From: Verrucomicrobiaceae bacterium | Lineage (GTDB): Bacteria; Verrucomicrobiota; Verrucomicrobiia; Verrucomicrobiales; Verrucomicrobiaceae | DNA: 61,526 nucleotides | NCBI GenBank assembly: GCA_027489965.1 | Contig: JAIXZA010000155.1 | Coordinates: 1-61,526 of the forward strand | Direction: 5' to 3' | In this document: positions 40,937 to 50,235 of the stretch, piece after piece | Layout of the letters: the number at the start of each line of letters is the position of its first letter | How positions within the stretch are numbered: position 1 is the first letter of the stretch | Translations under genes and position numbers: made by a program | The notes under the pieces: generated by a model | Seen by the model: only the letters and a program-made list of their open reading frames with translations | The model's database searches: none | Told to the model about the DNA's origin: nothing

Positions 40937-42760
40937 ATGAAACACGCCATCCTCATCTCACTCCTCGCTTTGCCACTCATGGCTGCGGACCAGCCAGCAG
41001 CTGATCCGGCGCTGAAAGCCACCCTGGATAAAGTCAACGCCACGGGAGCTTCTCTGATGCCGGTCTCAGCCGATGGTCAAACCTATCGATTCACCGCTTT
41101 GAACGTGGCCAAAGAGTTCGCCGATGCAGGATTGGCCCCACTGGCCCCGATGGTAGACAAAATTTCCTCCATGGATCTGGCCAAAACGAAAGTCACGGAT
41201 GCAGGCTTAAAAGCTTTGGCTGGATATAAAAACCTCAAAGAACTGCACCTCGAAGGCACCGGCATCAGCGATGCAGGTCTAGATCATCTCAAAGATCTAA
41301 CTTCCCTGGAATATTTGAATCTCTACAACACCAAGGTCACAGACGCAGGCTTGCCAAAACTAGCTGGATTGACCAAGCTGAAGTCCCTCTACCTCTGGCA
41401 GACAGGTGTGACAAAAGCGGGCGTCGCAGCACTCAAAGGCAAACTTAGCGCTGCCCATATTAATACAGGCTGGACTGCCGAAGATGATGCCAAGCCTGTG
41501 GCCATCGTCGCTGCGGCCCCTGCCCCAGCGCCTGCGGCAAAACCAGCGACCGCTACAGTGCCTGCCGCCAAAGCCGCAGCACCTGCACCAGCAGCGGGTG
41601 GAAAGATAGACCCTGCCATCGCGGCCAAAGCCATCGTTTATAAAGACGTCATCGCCCCGATCATGCAGGCCAAATGTGTTGCCTGCCACGGTGCCGAGAA
41701 AAAGAAAGGCAAACTACAGTTGCACGAATTTGCCGCAATCATGAAGGGCGGCGGCGACGGGGCCACCACAGTCATCCCCAAAAACATCAAGGACAGCCTG
41801 ATGCTTACCCGTATCAATCTACCGAATGATGACGATGACCACATGCCACCGAGCGACGAGCCTCAAGTCACCAAGGAAGAATTAGCCCTGCTCAAATGGT
41901 GGATTGAAACGGGTGCTTCTGATAGCGCTACCGTTGCAGCCGCTAAACCCACGCCAGAAGTCGAAGGAGCACTAGCTGCCATGCTGGGCAAAGGCCTAGC
42001 GAAAGCCGCTGATACTCATGCTGCCGCGCCTAAAGTGGAGAAGCCAAAAGCCAAGCCGCTGACGGACGCCGAGAAAAAACAAATCGCTGACATTTCAGCT
42101 AAAATGCAGGCTTTAAATGCCAGCCTGATGCCCCTGGCGCAGGATACCGAGCAACTTCGCCTGAGCGTGATCAATGCAGCCGATAAATTTGGTGATAAGG
42201 AGCTGGCCATGCTGGAGCCAATCGCTGCTCAAATCATCTGGGTCGATCTAGCCCGCAGCCAGATCACCGATGCAGCTAGCGCTACATTGGCCAAGCTAAC
42301 AAACCTGGAACGTCTGCACCTGGAAAACACCAAAATCACCGATGCTGTTCTGGCTGGGCTCGGCTCATTAAAAGCGCTGGAATACCTAAATCTCTACGGC
42401 ACCAAAACCACTGATGCAGGGTTGACCAAACTTTCCAGCAGCAAGTCCCTGAAAAAAGTCTTCGTCTGGCAGACCGGAGTCACGAGAACTGCGGCCACTG
42501 CGCTTGAAGGAAAAATCCCAGGCCTGAAGGTCAATGTCGGCCTCAGTGAGGCCGAGATCGCCAAGCTCACCACACCACCGCCAGCCCCACCGCCAGCTCC
42601 AGCCAAAAAAGAAGAGCCCAAAAAAGCTGCAAAACCAGCGATAAAACCCGCCCCGACAGCTGCGCCTGCGGCCGCGCCAGCCAAGCCTGCTGTTAAAGCT
42701 ACTCCTCCAGCACCAGCCAAGCCTGAGGTCAAGCCCGCAGCTGCACCAGCCGTAAAATAA
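40937..42760 (+). CDS. Leucine-rich repeat / c-type cytochrome (PSCyt1) / leucine-rich repeat fusion protein
   Basis: 607-aa exported protein; signal peptide MKHAILISLLALPLMAA. Layout: LRR block 1 (~residues 35-170; units such as LKELHLEGTGISDAGLDHL, LEYLNLYNTKVTDAGLPKL), Ala/Pro linker, cytochrome c domain with CVACH (Cys247, Cys250, His251) and DHMPPSDEPQVTKEEL, then LRR block 2 (~390-545) that repeats the design of block 1 (LERLHLENTKITDAVLAGL, LEYLNLYGTKTTDAGLTKL), then a Lys/Ala/Pro-rich tail. The two LRR blocks are clear duplicates. LRRs usually bind proteins, so a partner-docking periplasmic electron carrier is inferred. It is 38 bp from the upstream cytochrome gene; a hairpin follows. 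Confidence 0.9.
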   Translation: MKHAILISLLALPLMAADQPAADPALKATLDKVNATGASLMPVSADGQTYRFTALNVAKEFADAGLAPLAPMVDKISSMDLAKTKVTDAGLKALAGYKNLKELHLEGTGISDAGLDHLKDLTSLEYLNLYNTKVTDAGLPKLAGLTKLKSLYLWQTGVTKAGVAALKGKLSAAHINTGWTAEDDAKPVAIVAAAPAPAPAAKPATATVPAAKAAAPAPAAGGKIDPAIAAKAIVYKDVIAPIMQAKCVACHGAEKKKGKLQLHEFAAIMKGGGDGATTVIPKNIKDSLMLTRINLPNDDDDHMPPSDEPQVTKEELALLKWWIETGASDSATVAAAKPTPEVEGALAAMLGKGLAKAADTHAAAPKVEKPKAKPLTDAEKKQIADISAKMQALNASLMPLAQDTEQLRLSVINAADKFGDKELAMLEPIAAQIIWVDLARSQITDAASATLAKLTNLERLHLENTKITDAVLAGLGSLKALEYLNLYGTKTTDAGLTKLSSSKSLKKVFVWQTGVTRTAATALEGKIPGLKVNVGLSEAEIAKLTTPPPAPPPAPAKKEEPKKAAKPAIKPAPTAAPAAAPAKPAVKATPPAPAKPEVKPAAAPAVK

Positions 42761-42800
42761 TTGAAGCTAGCCAAGCGCTTCATCGCGTTTCATATCTTGG

Positions 42801-42846
42801 ACGCCGTTTACTTAAGTACCTAAGTAAGACGGCGTTCATTCGTTTC
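42801..42846 (+). terminator. Long hairpin after the LRR-cytochrome gene
   Basis: ACGCCGTTTACTTA (42801-42814), loop AGTACC, then TAAGTAAGACGGCGT (42821-42835): fourteen pairs with one bulge, followed by TCATTCGTTT. The T-run is weak. It may attenuate transcription into the downstream ResB-CcsA genes. Confidence 0.6.
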
Positions 42847-42856
42847 CCCCACTGAC

Positions 42857-43486
42857 ATGTCCACACCCGCTTTAAGACTCAAGGCAAGCCTGGCGCACCT
42901 TTCGTCGTTCCTCGTTTTTTCCCTCGCATTATCCAACTGTGACCGTGTGTCAGAACGGATGGAGATCACCCAAACGCGTGACATTTCCACCTATGAGGCC
43001 AAGCCCAAGCTCCATGCCTATCCGCAAGAGCGCTTTGGTGACGAGCGCCTGCGCTGGGAAACTCCCGCAGGCTGGGCGCAGGCGGAGCGCAGTCAGATGC
43101 GCCCAGTCAACCTGACCTTTGGCCCCAATAAAGAGGGCGAATGCTACCTTGCCATGCTCCCTGGTGGAGCTGGTGGTGTACTCGCCAACGTGAATCGCTG
43201 GCGGAAGCAAATGGCACAGCCTGAACTCACGGAAGCAGACCTAGCCAAGCTTCCGCAAAAGACGCTCATGGGTATCCAGGGCGTCTATGTCACTGTCGAT
43301 GGAGCTTACACCAATGTCGGCGCGCCTGAAGCCAAGCCGGATCACCGCTTGCAAGGCATCGTGGCTTCTCTTGGTGAGGCCGGGTTGTTTGTGAAAATGG
43401 TCGGCCCAAAAGCTCTGGTCGAGGCAAACACAGCAGCTTTTGATCAATTCGTCGCCTCACTGAAACTGCGCACCCAGCAGCAGTAA
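42857..43486 (+). CDS. Exported protein of unknown function upstream of resB-ccsA
   Basis: 209 aa. The N-terminus has a hydrophobic stretch (AHLSSFLVFSLALSNC) that could be a lipoprotein signal, although Asn just before the Cys is not a typical lipobox. The mature part has no cysteine-heme motif. Recognisable pieces are LRWETPAGWAQ, RPVNLTFGPNKEGECYLAML and a C-terminal VEANTAAFDQFVASLK, reminiscent of small exported proteins that carry a PsbP/Mog1-like fold. It lies 20 bp before resB, so it is very likely co-transcribed with the cytochrome maturation genes and may be an accessory factor. Confidence 0.75.
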   Translation: MSTPALRLKASLAHLSSFLVFSLALSNCDRVSERMEITQTRDISTYEAKPKLHAYPQERFGDERLRWETPAGWAQAERSQMRPVNLTFGPNKEGECYLAMLPGGAGGVLANVNRWRKQMAQPELTEADLAKLPQKTLMGIQGVYVTVDGAYTNVGAPEAKPDHRLQGIVASLGEAGLFVKMVGPKALVEANTAAFDQFVASLKLRTQQQ

Positions 43487-43506
43487 CCGTCCCCCCATTT
43501 ACACCC

Positions 43507-44685
43507 ATGTCTGCCAAGCCCACCAGCCTACCCGGTCAACTCTTCGCCATCCTATCCTCCTATGGACTTGCGATCACCGTCCTGAGTTTCCTGCTACTCG
43601 ACACCTTCCTCGGCACCATCTCACAAAAAGACATCGGCCTACTCGACAGCCAGCGCATCTACTTTGATTCCTGGTGGCTGATCCAAGACGTGAACCTCGG
43701 CGGCACCCTCATTCCTCTGCCACTTCCTGGCGGCGGATTGCTCATGGTCATTCTCTTTTTCAACATGCTCTGTGGCGCCGTGATCCGCATGAGAAAAGGC
43801 TGGCGCACGATTGGTAATTTGATCTCTCATTTGGCCATCCTGTTCATGCTGGCCGCTGGCTTCGTTAGCTATTTCTACAAGACCGAAGGTGCCATGCCAC
43901 TCTTTGAAGGTCAGGCCAGTGACCAGTATCAGAGCTATCACGAGCGCACTCTAGAAGTGCATCGCTATGATGCTGCGGGAAAAGGAGATGATAAAGCTCT
44001 CATCATCCCCATGAAGCACTTCGCCGATCTCGATCCAGGGAAAGCGCGCACCTTCTTTGCCAAGGACTTACCCTTTGAAATCCAAGTCACAGGCTATCAA
44101 CGCAATGCCAACATCGTGCAGGCTGAAGAAGGTGAGAAAACCGCCATCGACGGCTACCGCATTCAACCAGTGAAAAATGCCAAGGAAGATGAAGCAAACG
44201 TCTCTGCGGTAGAAATCACCGTGAAACCCAAAGACGGTGCCGAACAAAAAGCCATCCTTTGGGAAAGAGCCCAAGAACCCTTCACGGTCAAAGTGGGAGA
44301 CATCTCTTATGCCATCTCTCTTAGCCGTATGAAGTGGAAACTGCCGTTTGCGATTCGTCTCAACGACTTCGTCCGTGAGCTGCATCCAGGCACGATGAAG
44401 GCCAAAAAATTCACCAGTCATGTCACCAAGATCAGCAGCGATGGCAAAGAAGAACCCAAAGTCGTGACCATGAACGTTCCCGTGCGTGATCAGGGTTATG
44501 TCGTCTATCAGGCCAGCTTCAGCGAAGGCAGCAGCGGCGAGCAGTCCGTCTTCACCGTCGTCACCAATCCCTCCGATCAGTGGCCCCTCTGGAGCTGCGT
44601 CGCCGTGGCCATCGGCCTGATCATTACCTTTTTGGGCCATCTCGTGCGCTTTTTGAAAAGGCCGCTCAAAACGAAGACCGCGTAA
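43507..44685 (+). CDS. resB: Cytochrome c biogenesis protein ResB (Ccs1/CcsB)
   Basis: One half of the System II heme-handling and cytochrome c ligation complex in the inner membrane. 392 aa, with TM helices near the start (GLAITVLSFLLLDTFLGTIS), at ~75-95 (GGGLLMVILFFNMLCGAVI), ~100-125 (NLISHLAILFMLAAGFVSYF) and at the end (CVAVAIGLIITFLGHLVRF); a large periplasmic domain lies between the third and fourth. This topology is that of ResB. A Sec-exposed domain contains QGYVVYQASF, a common ResB segment. It is followed 41 bp later by ccsA, the usual pairing. The products would mature the CxxCH proteins encoded just upstream and at the window end. Confidence 0.9.
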   Translation: MSAKPTSLPGQLFAILSSYGLAITVLSFLLLDTFLGTISQKDIGLLDSQRIYFDSWWLIQDVNLGGTLIPLPLPGGGLLMVILFFNMLCGAVIRMRKGWRTIGNLISHLAILFMLAAGFVSYFYKTEGAMPLFEGQASDQYQSYHERTLEVHRYDAAGKGDDKALIIPMKHFADLDPGKARTFFAKDLPFEIQVTGYQRNANIVQAEEGEKTAIDGYRIQPVKNAKEDEANVSAVEITVKPKDGAEQKAILWERAQEPFTVKVGDISYAISLSRMKWKLPFAIRLNDFVRELHPGTMKAKKFTSHVTKISSDGKEEPKVVTMNVPVRDQGYVVYQASFSEGSSGEQSVFTVVTNPSDQWPLWSCVAVAIGLIITFLGHLVRFLKRPLKTKTA

Positions 44686-44726
44686 AATCTTCCCACCCCC
44701 TTGCTTTTTCTTTTTTGTTATCTGCC

Positions 44727-46652
44727 ATGAAAACCTTCATTCTCGCGCTCAGCTTTTTTGCTAGCTCGCTGTTTGCCCAGCTCCCTGATCCTGCCCTTCT
44801 GCGTGATAAAGACATCGTTGCCAGCTTTCAATCGCTGCCTGTTCAGGAAGGCGGGCGCATCAAGCCACTGGATACTTATGCGCGTTTCTTGCTCCTGCGT
44901 CTGCATGGCAAGCAAAGCATCTCTGTCGATCATCCGCAGCTGCCAGATGTGAAGAAATTAAAGGCCACCGAGTGGCTCCTGCTATCTTGGTTCCGCCCCG
45001 ACATTGCGCGCGATCTGCCACTCTTTGTCGTAGATAACTCCCAGGCGGTTGGCGAGATCGGTGTGGACCCCAAAAGTCTGCGCGACCGCTATTCGTGGAA
45101 TGAAATCGTCAAGGGCAAGGAAGAGCTGATCAAACGTGCTCAGTCCTATGGCGAACTAGAAACCGATCAGCTTACTGGCGTGCAGCGCAACGTCATCGAC
45201 CTAGCACGTAACTTTTTCGACTACGATGCAGTGAGCGACTTCATGACCGCAGCACGCACCGATTGGCCCAAAGAGATTTCGGCCATTCTCCCCTCAGAGT
45301 TAGCCAAAGACATGTCGGGTGGTAGCAATGTCTGGGATCTGGCGATAAAGCTCGGTGATCTGATTCGTGATCAGCAAAAGATGACCGCGCTGGGTGAAGA
45401 ACCCCGAGCAAAGCTCTTGGAGCTATTCATCAACACCACGCTTCGCCCAGGCAAGACCCTGGCCTTCATCCCGCCTGATGACGCTAAAAATGACACTTGG
45501 CTGCAAGTCGAGCAGACTGTCACCAGCCTCATGAAGGAAGGTAAGCTCCCAGAAGGTGAACTGCGCATTTCCAAGGCCAAGGACGCTCTTTATGCCGCCA
45601 GCCTGAAAACAGACACCTTTGGACCCGCGGTCAAAGCCTTTGTCAGCGATGTGCGCGCTGCTGCTGAGAAACGCGGCGAGCTAAAGCATGTGGACCGCGA
45701 GGTCAGCTACCATAAAAATGATTACTTCACCTATGCACTCGTCTGGTATCTGCTGGGTTTCCTCGTCGCATTCATCAGCCTAGTTGCACCCAAAACGTCT
45801 CTTGCCAAATGGTCTGCGCGCATTGCCTGGATCAGCATCCTGCTTGCTGTGGGTTACAATGTTTGGGGCATCACCCAGCGCTGCATCATCAATGAGCGCC
45901 CACCGATTGCCACACTCTATGAAACGATTCTTTTCATCACAGGCGTCGTCGCCATTGTCGGTCTATTCATCGAGCGCTTTACCCGTCAGGGCATCGGTCT
46001 GGTTGTCGCTGGTTTTGTCGGCGCTCTAGGCATGTTTGCCGCCAATCGCTTCATGGCTCTGGATGCCCGAGACACCATGCCCACGCTTGAGGCTGTCTTG
46101 ATCACCAACTTCTGGCTAGCCACGCATGTGACCTGCATCAACATCGGCTATGCAGGTGCCATGCTCGGCAGCATCACCTCCATGGTCTATGTCATTTACC
46201 GCCTCTTTGCTCGCGGTGAACTGGTGATCGAATCCAGAAAGCTACTCACGCGGATTGTTTATGGCATCGTCTGCTTTGGCGTTTTATTTGCCCTCGTCGG
46301 CACCGTCCTGGGCGGCATCTGGGCCAATGACAGCTGGGGCCGCTTCTGGGGCTGGGATCCCAAGGAAAACGGAGCTCTCATGATTGTGCTCATGGGCCTC
46401 ATCATCCTGCATGCCCGCCTTGGTGGCTACATCCGCGAAATCGGCCTGCACGCGCTTTCTTTAATGCTCGGTGCCATCACTCTCTTTAGTTGGTTCGGCG
46501 TCAATCAACTCGGCGTCGGGCTGCACAGTTACGGCTTTACCGCCGGCATCTCATTGGCTCTAAACACAGGTTACAGCATTAAGTTCATCTTCATGTTTAT
46601 CTGCCTCTGCTTCTGGTGGAATGAGCGTTCTGCGAAAAGGACTTTGGCTTAG
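44727..46652 (+). CDS. ccsA: Cytochrome c biogenesis protein CcsA (CcmF/CcsA family), long N-terminal domain
   Basis: Heme-exporting partner of ResB in System II maturation. The start at 44727 gives a signal-like MKTFILALSFFASSLFAQ. Residues ~20-330 form a soluble periplasmic domain (QEGGRIKPLDTYARFLLLRL is characteristic of such fusions). The C-terminal part has about eight TM helices and the tryptophan-rich heme motif WGWDPKE (residues 541-547, in NDSWGRFWGWDPKENGALM), with conserved His in HVTCINIGYAG and LHSYGF. At 641 aa it is about twice the length of chloroplast CcsA owing to the extra N-terminal domain, a form known in Bacteroidetes and related phyla. Confidence 0.93.
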   Translation: MKTFILALSFFASSLFAQLPDPALLRDKDIVASFQSLPVQEGGRIKPLDTYARFLLLRLHGKQSISVDHPQLPDVKKLKATEWLLLSWFRPDIARDLPLFVVDNSQAVGEIGVDPKSLRDRYSWNEIVKGKEELIKRAQSYGELETDQLTGVQRNVIDLARNFFDYDAVSDFMTAARTDWPKEISAILPSELAKDMSGGSNVWDLAIKLGDLIRDQQKMTALGEEPRAKLLELFINTTLRPGKTLAFIPPDDAKNDTWLQVEQTVTSLMKEGKLPEGELRISKAKDALYAASLKTDTFGPAVKAFVSDVRAAAEKRGELKHVDREVSYHKNDYFTYALVWYLLGFLVAFISLVAPKTSLAKWSARIAWISILLAVGYNVWGITQRCIINERPPIATLYETILFITGVVAIVGLFIERFTRQGIGLVVAGFVGALGMFAANRFMALDARDTMPTLEAVLITNFWLATHVTCINIGYAGAMLGSITSMVYVIYRLFARGELVIESRKLLTRIVYGIVCFGVLFALVGTVLGGIWANDSWGRFWGWDPKENGALMIVLMGLIILHARLGGYIREIGLHALSLMLGAITLFSWFGVNQLGVGLHSYGFTAGISLALNTGYSIKFIFMFICLCFWWNERSAKRTLA

Positions 46653-46693
46653 AGACTTGGCAGGGATAGATAGTCATCCTTATCGTCTCGATC

Positions 46694-48388
46694 ATGCCTC
46701 CCGTTCTCGCAGCTGCAGAAAGTCTGCCACCGCTCTTCATTCTACTAGCGCTCATGCTAGTAGCTGTGGTGCTGGTTTCATTACTCTTACTGAGGCTGCA
46801 GCAGTCTTTATTAGTGGGCTATTTTCTCTGCGGTGTTCTAATCACAAATAGCGGCGTACTAGAGATACTCGGCGGTGGACACTCTCATACAGGGATTCGT
46901 CAGATGTCGGAGTTCGGCGTGATGCTTCTGATGTTCACTTTAGGCCTAGAATTCTCACTGAGTGATCTAAAGTATGTTCGTCGTCTGGCCTTTGTCGGCG
47001 GTGGCTGGCAGATGGGATTATGCATAGCTCTGGCTGGAACTGGGGCACTGATCACTCAGTTCCCATGGGCAGCAGCAGTGATTGTCGCAGTGACTTTGGC
47101 CATGAGTTCCACGGCAGTGAGCTTGAAGTCATTTCAGGATCTAGGCCAGGAGTCCAGCCCGGGTGCACGCATGGCTTTAGCTGTGGCAATTTTTCAGGAT
47201 CTTTTCATCATCGTCTTCTTCTTGGTTCTACCACTGCTGCTACCGACAGAGGCGGGTGAAAAAGGCAGCCTACTGACCCGCGTCGGCTCACTGCTCGGCC
47301 GCGGCGGGCTATTTGTCATCTTGGCTGGCGTCAGCGCACGCTGGATCATTCCGACACTGCTGAATGCCGTGACTCGCACCAGAAACAGGGAGCTTTTCAC
47401 GCTTTCCATTGTCGGCTGCTGCATCGGACTGGCCTTTGTCGGTGGCATGTTGCATCTGGGATTGGCGCTCGGGGCATTTGTGGCTGGTTTGGCAGTCAGC
47501 GAGTCGATCTTTAAGCCCCGCATCCTCGCCGATGTGATGCCCATCAAGGATCTGTTTTTGACGCTCTTCTTTGTTTCCGTCGGCCTCATGGTAGATGTGC
47601 GCATGGCTATCGTGTACTGGCAGCCGATTTTAGCGCTCACGCTTGGCATGATGCTTTTCAAAGCAGGACTCATCACAGTGATCGCGCGTCGCCTAGGTCT
47701 GGTGCATCGTCAGGCTTTGATGGCGGGCTTCGGTCTTTGCAGTGCAGGCGAATTTTCCTTGGTGCTTCTGCAAAAAGCAGGCCCAGTTGGCCTATGGAGC
47801 GCAGAGGCTCAGCAGATCCTGGTGGCCAGTTGTGCACTGAGTATGGGACTCTTACCAGGGCTGATGAAGACCGCTGAACCGCTAGGTGCATGGCTTGAGA
47901 AAAAGGGCTGGGGACGACGTAAACCCAAACTGCCAGAGTCCGATATCCTGCGTCAAAAAATGAAAGCAATGACCGGTCATGCCATCATCGTCGGTCATGG
48001 CCCTGTCGGTGAGCGATTGAATAAAGCCCTGCTGGATCAGGGCATTCCCACACTAGTCATCGATCTCAACGCCGAGACCGTGCGCAATTTGAAGCGCCAT
48101 GGACAGCCAGTGCTTTTTGCCGATGCCGCCCATCTTGAAACCTGGGAGCTGACCCGACTTGATCAAGCACGCATGGTCGCATTCACCTTTCCCGATGCCC
48201 CGATCACCGCAGAGGCTCTTTCCATCGTCCGCGAACTTAGACCTGAAGTGCCGGTCCTAGCTAGAGCGCGCTTTGCCTCAGACGTAGAGCGGCTCAAAAG
48301 GCTGGGGGCAGCGGTCGTCGTTAATGACGAATTAGAGGCCGCTAAGTCCATCGTCGAAAGCGCCCTCATCATGCAGGGCGACAGCTAG
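46694..48388 (+). CDS. Monovalent cation:proton antiporter, CPA2 family, with TrkA-N domain
   Basis: 564 aa, inner membrane. About 12 TM helices with CPA2 features: LLVGYFLCGVLITNSG, FGVMLLMFTLGLEFSLSDL, AMSSTAVSLKSFQDLG and LALGAFVAGLAVSES. The C-terminal cytoplasmic domain has a Rossmann NAD-binding motif GHGPVG (residues 434-439) followed by a TrkA-N fold (TLVIDLNAETVRNLKRHG; FADAAHLETWE). This is the KefB/KefC/RosB layout, used for potassium efflux or pH and osmotic homeostasis. No glutathione-regulatory partner is adjacent. It begins 41 bp after ccsA and could be read through from it. Confidence 0.92.
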   Translation: MPPVLAAAESLPPLFILLALMLVAVVLVSLLLLRLQQSLLVGYFLCGVLITNSGVLEILGGGHSHTGIRQMSEFGVMLLMFTLGLEFSLSDLKYVRRLAFVGGGWQMGLCIALAGTGALITQFPWAAAVIVAVTLAMSSTAVSLKSFQDLGQESSPGARMALAVAIFQDLFIIVFFLVLPLLLPTEAGEKGSLLTRVGSLLGRGGLFVILAGVSARWIIPTLLNAVTRTRNRELFTLSIVGCCIGLAFVGGMLHLGLALGAFVAGLAVSESIFKPRILADVMPIKDLFLTLFFVSVGLMVDVRMAIVYWQPILALTLGMMLFKAGLITVIARRLGLVHRQALMAGFGLCSAGEFSLVLLQKAGPVGLWSAEAQQILVASCALSMGLLPGLMKTAEPLGAWLEKKGWGRRKPKLPESDILRQKMKAMTGHAIIVGHGPVGERLNKALLDQGIPTLVIDLNAETVRNLKRHGQPVLFADAAHLETWELTRLDQARMVAFTFPDAPITAEALSIVRELRPEVPVLARARFASDVERLKRLGAAVVVNDELEAAKSIVESALIMQGDS

Positions 48389-48421
48389 CGCTTGCTTACC
48401 TGACGAGAGCGTCACGAAAGA

Positions 48422-48451
48422 ATATCCACAATATTCAAAGATTGTGAATAT
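48422..48451. promoter_or_regulatory. Inverted repeat between the antiporter and phoH
   Basis: ATATCCACAAT (48422-48432), 8-base spacer, ATTGTGAATAT (48441-48451): ten of eleven positions are complementary in an AT-rich gap of 233 bp. It could be an operator for a dimeric regulator in the phoH promoter region or a weak terminator of the antiporter gene. No T-run follows. Confidence 0.4.
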
Positions 48452-48621
48452 ATGGCTTGTAGCCTGCTACTGATTTTGACAGTGTTTAATCATCCGGTGA
48501 GTAACTCACAAAAAACTGAACGTGGAACGGCAGTCTTGGCATCCAATAAGGTAAGCCAGGCAGGGATCACCACCCCACAACGCCGCACCTCGGAATAACC
48601 CCAAACCAACAACGCACAGCC

Positions 48622-50178
48622 ATGGACCGCGACGACCACCCAGCCAGCCACGCCTCCACCCTGATCAGCCACCACGACCTCGGACTGACTCAGTCCACAA
48701 GGTCGGCTGCGACGCCAAAGAAGCGTAAATCCGCCACCAGTCACAGGGCTTCCACGGCCCCAGTTGGCACCAAGACGTTCATTCTGGATACCAACGTTCT
48801 TTTGCATGATCCGGCCTCGCTGCAAAAATTCGCAGAACATGAAGTCTGCATCCCTGTGGATGTGCTGAGCGAGCTGGACCGCTTTAAGAATGAAATGACT
48901 GAGCGCGGCGCTAATGCCCGTGAAGCCCACCGCGCACTGACGAAGATTTTCTCAGCGCCAGACGCCTCGGTTTTAGAAGGTGTAAAAACTCTCGGTGGCG
49001 GCAAATTACGCCTCCTGACCTACGATCCAGATGCCGCCAACCGCATCCCGAGCATTGCCGAGTTTCAGCGCATCTTCCCAGAGAGCGGGAAGATTGATCA
49101 CCGCATCCTAGCCGCCGCGCTTTTGCTTCGTGATCAGGTTAGCCCACCAGTCATCCTCGTCAGCAAAGACCTCAACATGCAGCTCAAAGCCCGTGCTGTT
49201 GGCATCGAGTGCGAGGACTACCTGCATGATAAAGTCGAGCAGCGGGATGTCTCCAACTTCGACATCGCACGGATTGAAGTCAGCAGTCATGAGCTCCAAC
49301 GCTTCGCCAGCAGCGGACGTCTCAGCATTCCTGCGAACCGGGTCGGCGATGTCATGACCAATGACTACGTTCTGCTCATGTCAGGTGATAAAACCTCCAT
49401 GCCTGCCAAAATGAACGGCCAGGGAGAACTCGTCAGACTCATGCAGACGCCTGAATCTCTAAAAGTCGGCCAGGGCCGCAGCATCAAACCCATGAACCTA
49501 GGCCAAACTTGCCTGCTCGATGCGCTACTCGATCCTGAGATCAGCCTGGTCACCTGTTATGGCCAGGCAGGCACGGGTAAAACCTTGCTAGCCGTGGCAG
49601 CAGGCCTTTCACAGGTCTTTAGCCGCACCTACAATGGCATGACCATCAGCCGTCCCATCGTTGCCATGGGTCAGACCGTGGGCTTCCTACCCGGCACGCT
49701 GCAGGAGAAAATGCGCCCATGGCTGCAACCCGTTTATGACGCTCTGGATCTGCTCATGCGCCCCGTGGAAAACATTCAGGGACCGCAGCGAAAAAAGAAT
49801 CGATTTCTTCCTGATCGCCCGCCGGCCAAACCAGAAGTCGCCGCTCCCTACGATCCGCTCATCCAACAGGGCGTGATTGAGATCGAAGCGCTCTGCTACA
49901 TCCGCGGACGCTCCATTCCCGATCGTTTCTTCGTGCTGGATGAGGCCCAACAGCTCACGCCGTTAGAAGCCAAAACCGTCGTTACGCGTATGTCTCGGGG
50001 GTCCAAGCTCGTGCTCGTTGGTGACCCCGCTCAGATCGACAATCCGTATGTGGACAGCCGTAGCAACGGCCTCGTTTACACCCGCCAACGCATGAGAGGC
50101 CAACCCTTCGCCGCGCATTTGCCGCTAGCCAAAGGCGAGCGCAGTCCCTTGGCTGAAGCAGGTGCACGCCTGCTTTAA
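48622..50178 (+). CDS. phoH: PIN domain-PhoH ATPase fusion (PhoH2/YlaK type)
   Basis: 518 aa cytoplasmic protein. The N-terminal ~50 residues are basic and low-complexity. The PIN nuclease-like domain begins TFILDTNVLLHDP (Asp56 is the first acidic ligand), with VDVLSELDRFK and further acidic residues to ~190. The PhoH domain has Walker A GQAGTGKT (residues 314-321), SRPIVAMGQTVGFLPGTLQEKM, Walker B FFVLDEAQQ (Asp440, Glu441) and SRGSKLVLVGDPAQID. PIN-PhoH proteins act on RNA as ATP-dependent helicase/RNase in characterised members; the role here is inferred. The preceding gap holds a palindrome, and a shared terminator lies downstream with convergent sufE. Confidence 0.95.
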   Translation: MDRDDHPASHASTLISHHDLGLTQSTRSAATPKKRKSATSHRASTAPVGTKTFILDTNVLLHDPASLQKFAEHEVCIPVDVLSELDRFKNEMTERGANAREAHRALTKIFSAPDASVLEGVKTLGGGKLRLLTYDPDAANRIPSIAEFQRIFPESGKIDHRILAAALLLRDQVSPPVILVSKDLNMQLKARAVGIECEDYLHDKVEQRDVSNFDIARIEVSSHELQRFASSGRLSIPANRVGDVMTNDYVLLMSGDKTSMPAKMNGQGELVRLMQTPESLKVGQGRSIKPMNLGQTCLLDALLDPEISLVTCYGQAGTGKTLLAVAAGLSQVFSRTYNGMTISRPIVAMGQTVGFLPGTLQEKMRPWLQPVYDALDLLMRPVENIQGPQRKKNRFLPDRPPAKPEVAAPYDPLIQQGVIEIEALCYIRGRSIPDRFFVLDEAQQLTPLEAKTVVTRMSRGSKLVLVGDPAQIDNPYVDSRSNGLVYTRQRMRGQPFAAHLPLAKGERSPLAEAGARLL

Positions 50179-50194
50179 AAAGCGATCATCCATG

Positions 50195-50231
50195 AACCGC
50201 TGGCTGAGCTAAGACTTAGCCAGCGGTTTTC
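50195..50231. terminator. Bidirectional terminator between convergent phoH and sufE
   Basis: AACCGCTGGCT (50195-50205) and AGCCAGCGGTT (50218-50228) form a perfect 11-bp stem with a 12-base loop. On the plus strand it ends GGTTTTCC; it lies between the two stop codons, 5-17 bp from each. Confidence 0.85.
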
Positions 50232-50235
50232 CGTT

